Positions 6,198 through 7,336 of a DNA stretch of 7,336 bases are shown here, piece after piece; position 1 is the stretch's first letter; every line of letters begins with the position of its first letter. The notes under the pieces were generated by a model. The model was not told where the DNA came from and made no database searches. It saw only the letters and a program-made list of their open reading frames with translations. Position numbers and translations under genes: made by a program. Where the stretch lies: the NCBI GenBank assembly GCA_958426095.1, contig CATZYB010000129.1:1-7336 (forward strand), written 5' to 3'. Source of the stretch: an uncultured Lachnospiraceae bacterium (GTDB lineage Bacteria; Bacillota; Clostridia; Lachnospirales; Lachnospiraceae).

Positions 6198-7199
6198 TCA
6201 TCGGCGTCCGAATCGAAGTATTCCCGCAATAAAACCGCATCCATAGGAAACATGCAGCAACAAGTGAATCAACAGCAATCTCAGCCGCAGCATAAAGCCA
6301 TCCGTGTCGTCCTCAACTTTTAATTTCAATGAAGCTCCTGCATCCATTACCGCGTAAAGTCCCAGTACGCCGGCATAAAGCTTCCGAAATCTTTGGCTGA
6401 AACAACTGAATAATCCTCCGAATATCAAAAACAAAACAAACATCATCGGAACAAGATGGGACAACCTGGCCGGTTTATGATGTTTCTTTATAACCGCAAC
6501 CTTCCAGAAGCCATAACCAAAATACTGTTTGACCAGCCCCAGATAGGTATCCCGAGGATAATAGGTGCTGTGGATTTCGCTGGATATAAAAATCTTTCCT
6601 CCGGCTTCGCTGATCTTAAAATTAAAATCGTCGTCTTCATTCAAAATAAGCGACTCATCAAACAAACCGACTTTTTCCGCCATAGACTTCTTAAAAGCTC
6701 CAAAAGAAACCGTATCACTGTAGCCTTCATAATCTCTGATATGCTGTTTTCCGCCGCCCAGAGCAAACGGAGAATAATAGGCGGCCGCCACAGCCCGCTG
6801 AACCGGATTTTTACCTCTTACCACCGTTGGCCCGCCCACATTTTCGGCGCCTGTCTTTAACAAATATTCGATACATTTCGATATATAATCTCCGGCAAAT
6901 TCCGTATGGGCATCCAGCCGGACGATATATTCCCCCCTGGCGGCTCGAATGCCAATGTTCACTCCGCAGGAGATCGTCCCTTTCGGGTTTTTCAACATAT
7001 GAATGTGTTCATAACGCTCTTCATACTCTCGAATGATTTCTTCCGTATCATCTTCCGATGGCCCTACCGCCAACAGCACCTCATGCCTGTCCTGCGGATA
7101 ATCCTGTCTGAGTACCGAATCCAGACAGGCCCGTATATATTTATGTTCATTCCTTACCGGAATCACTACCGAAACAAAGGGTAAACTTGCACCTTCCAT
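6198..7199 (-). CDS. ExoA-like family-2 glycosyltransferase, membrane-anchored
   Basis: Resembles the succinoglycan ExoA group: a GT-A domain on the cytoplasmic side with C-terminal membrane helices. From the ATG at 7199 it is 333 aa. Landmarks are VSVVIPVRNE (9-18), VGPSEDDTEE (45-54), the metal site as DAH (96-98), GGPTVVRG (122-129), NEDDDFNFK (187-195) with the catalytic base, and STYYPRDTYLGLVKQYFGYGFWK, abbreviated here as the STYYPR (211-216) and KQYFGYGFWK (224-233) blocks typical of this group. Hydrophobic segments lie at about 249-266, 272-288 and 303-326. An in-frame ATG at 7247 would add 16 residues, but it has no ribosome site and lies within three bases of the predicted transcription start, whereas 7199 follows GGAGGT by six bases. 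It has its own promoter and differs from the three operon transferases. Substrate unknown. Confidence 0.9.
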   Translation of the reverse strand: MEGASLPFVSVVIPVRNEHKYIRACLDSVLRQDYPQDRHEVLLAVGPSEDDTEEIIREYEERYEHIHMLKNPKGTISCGVNIGIRAARGEYIVRLDAHTEFAGDYISKCIEYLLKTGAENVGGPTVVRGKNPVQRAVAAAYYSPFALGGGKQHIRDYEGYSDTVSFGAFKKSMAEKVGLFDESLILNEDDDFNFKISEAGGKIFISSEIHSTYYPRDTYLGLVKQYFGYGFWKVAVIKKHHKPARLSHLVPMMFVLFLIFGGLFSCFSQRFRKLYAGVLGLYAVMDAGASLKLKVEDDTDGFMLRLRLLLIHLLLHVSYGCGFIAGILRFGRR

Positions 7200-7205
7200 G
7201 CCTGT

Positions 7206-7211
7206 ACCTCC
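7206..7211 (-). promoter_or_regulatory. Ribosome-binding site that fixes the ExoA-like start
   Basis: A perfect GGAGGT (7211-7206) lies six bases before the ATG at 7199. The longer in-frame ATGs at 7247 and 7235 have no purine-rich sequence before them, so 7199 is the chosen start. Confidence 0.88.
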
Positions 7212-7255
7212 GCTTTTCAACAATCTGTCTACCATAAAATAGTACATTTTTATTA

Positions 7256-7284
7256 ATTATACTTGTATTATTTCATCCAGTCAA
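7256..7284 (-). promoter_or_regulatory. Sigma-A-type promoter of the ExoA-like gene
   Basis: On the minus strand, TTGACT (7284-7279, five of six consensus bases) and TATAAT (7261-7256, perfect) are separated by 17 bases. Transcription should begin near 7249, giving a leader of about 50 bases to the ATG at 7199. The rest of the region to the right edge (7285-7336) is AT-rich, with no recognisable gene or terminator. Confidence 0.88.
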
Positions 7285-7336
7285 ACCGAATTATGCAACC
7301 ATCTTATTCAATAATCCTGATTTTTATCAAAAACAC

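Noticed and set aside
6186..6206. GC-rich inverted repeat as a terminator of the ExoA-like gene
   Set aside because: The stem is only five pairs with an 11-base loop, overlaps the stop codon and is followed by no T-run.
6456..6860. A 134-codon open frame on the plus strand
   Set aside because: Antisense to the conserved catalytic region of the ExoA-like gene; no start signal or family resemblance.
7320..7336. AT-rich TTTTTGATAAAAA palindrome at the right edge as a terminator of a gene further right
   Set aside because: It lacks a GC stem and is cut by the window edge, so nothing can be supported.

Overview
The window is a minus-strand block of cell-surface polysaccharide genes. It holds a UDP-galactopyranose mutase, a two-component ABC exporter of the Wzm/Wzt (TagG/TagH) type, four family-2 glycosyltransferases and, at the left edge, the first 80 codons of a LysR-type regulator. 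Strong AGGAGG-type ribosome sites, promoters close to the sigma-A consensus, GTG starts on two genes, GC that looks to be in the mid-40s by eye, and the style of the proteins suggest a Gram-positive clostridial organism, probably of the Lachnospiraceae. That assignment is inference; there is no rRNA or other taxonomic marker here.

Layout in the direction of transcription (right to left): (1) a promoter at 7256-7284 drives an ExoA-like, membrane-anchored glycosyltransferase (6198-7199), whose start I move 48 bases in from the longest reading frame. (2) A 98-bp gap (6103-6197 plus the stop region) carries a second, near-consensus promoter at 6143-6171. (3) From this promoter runs a compact six-gene operon: GT2 (5098-6102), Wzm-like permease (4285-5073), Wzt-like ATPase (3533-4273), GT2 (2321-3523), GT2 (1404-2348) and glf (296-1393). 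Gaps inside it are 24, 11 and 9 bp, then a 28-bp overlap, then 10 bp. At three junctions the TAG stop is built into the next gene's Shine-Dalgarno sequence. (4) After 54 bp comes the LysR-type gene (<1-241) on the same strand.

Working model: Glf converts UDP-Galp to UDP-Galf. The cytoplasmic GT2 enzymes build a glycan that contains galactofuranose on a lipid carrier, and the ABC pair moves the finished chain across the membrane. The content resembles the Klebsiella D-galactan I operon (wzm-wzt-glycosyltransferases-glf). The ATPase is short and has no C-terminal carbohydrate-binding domain. No initiating phosphoglycosyltransferase, Wzx, Wzy or LCP ligase lies in the window, so initiation and attachment must be encoded elsewhere. 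No mobile element, CRISPR array, tRNA or rRNA was seen. I found no clearly new biological system; the most notable signals are in the operon's organisation.
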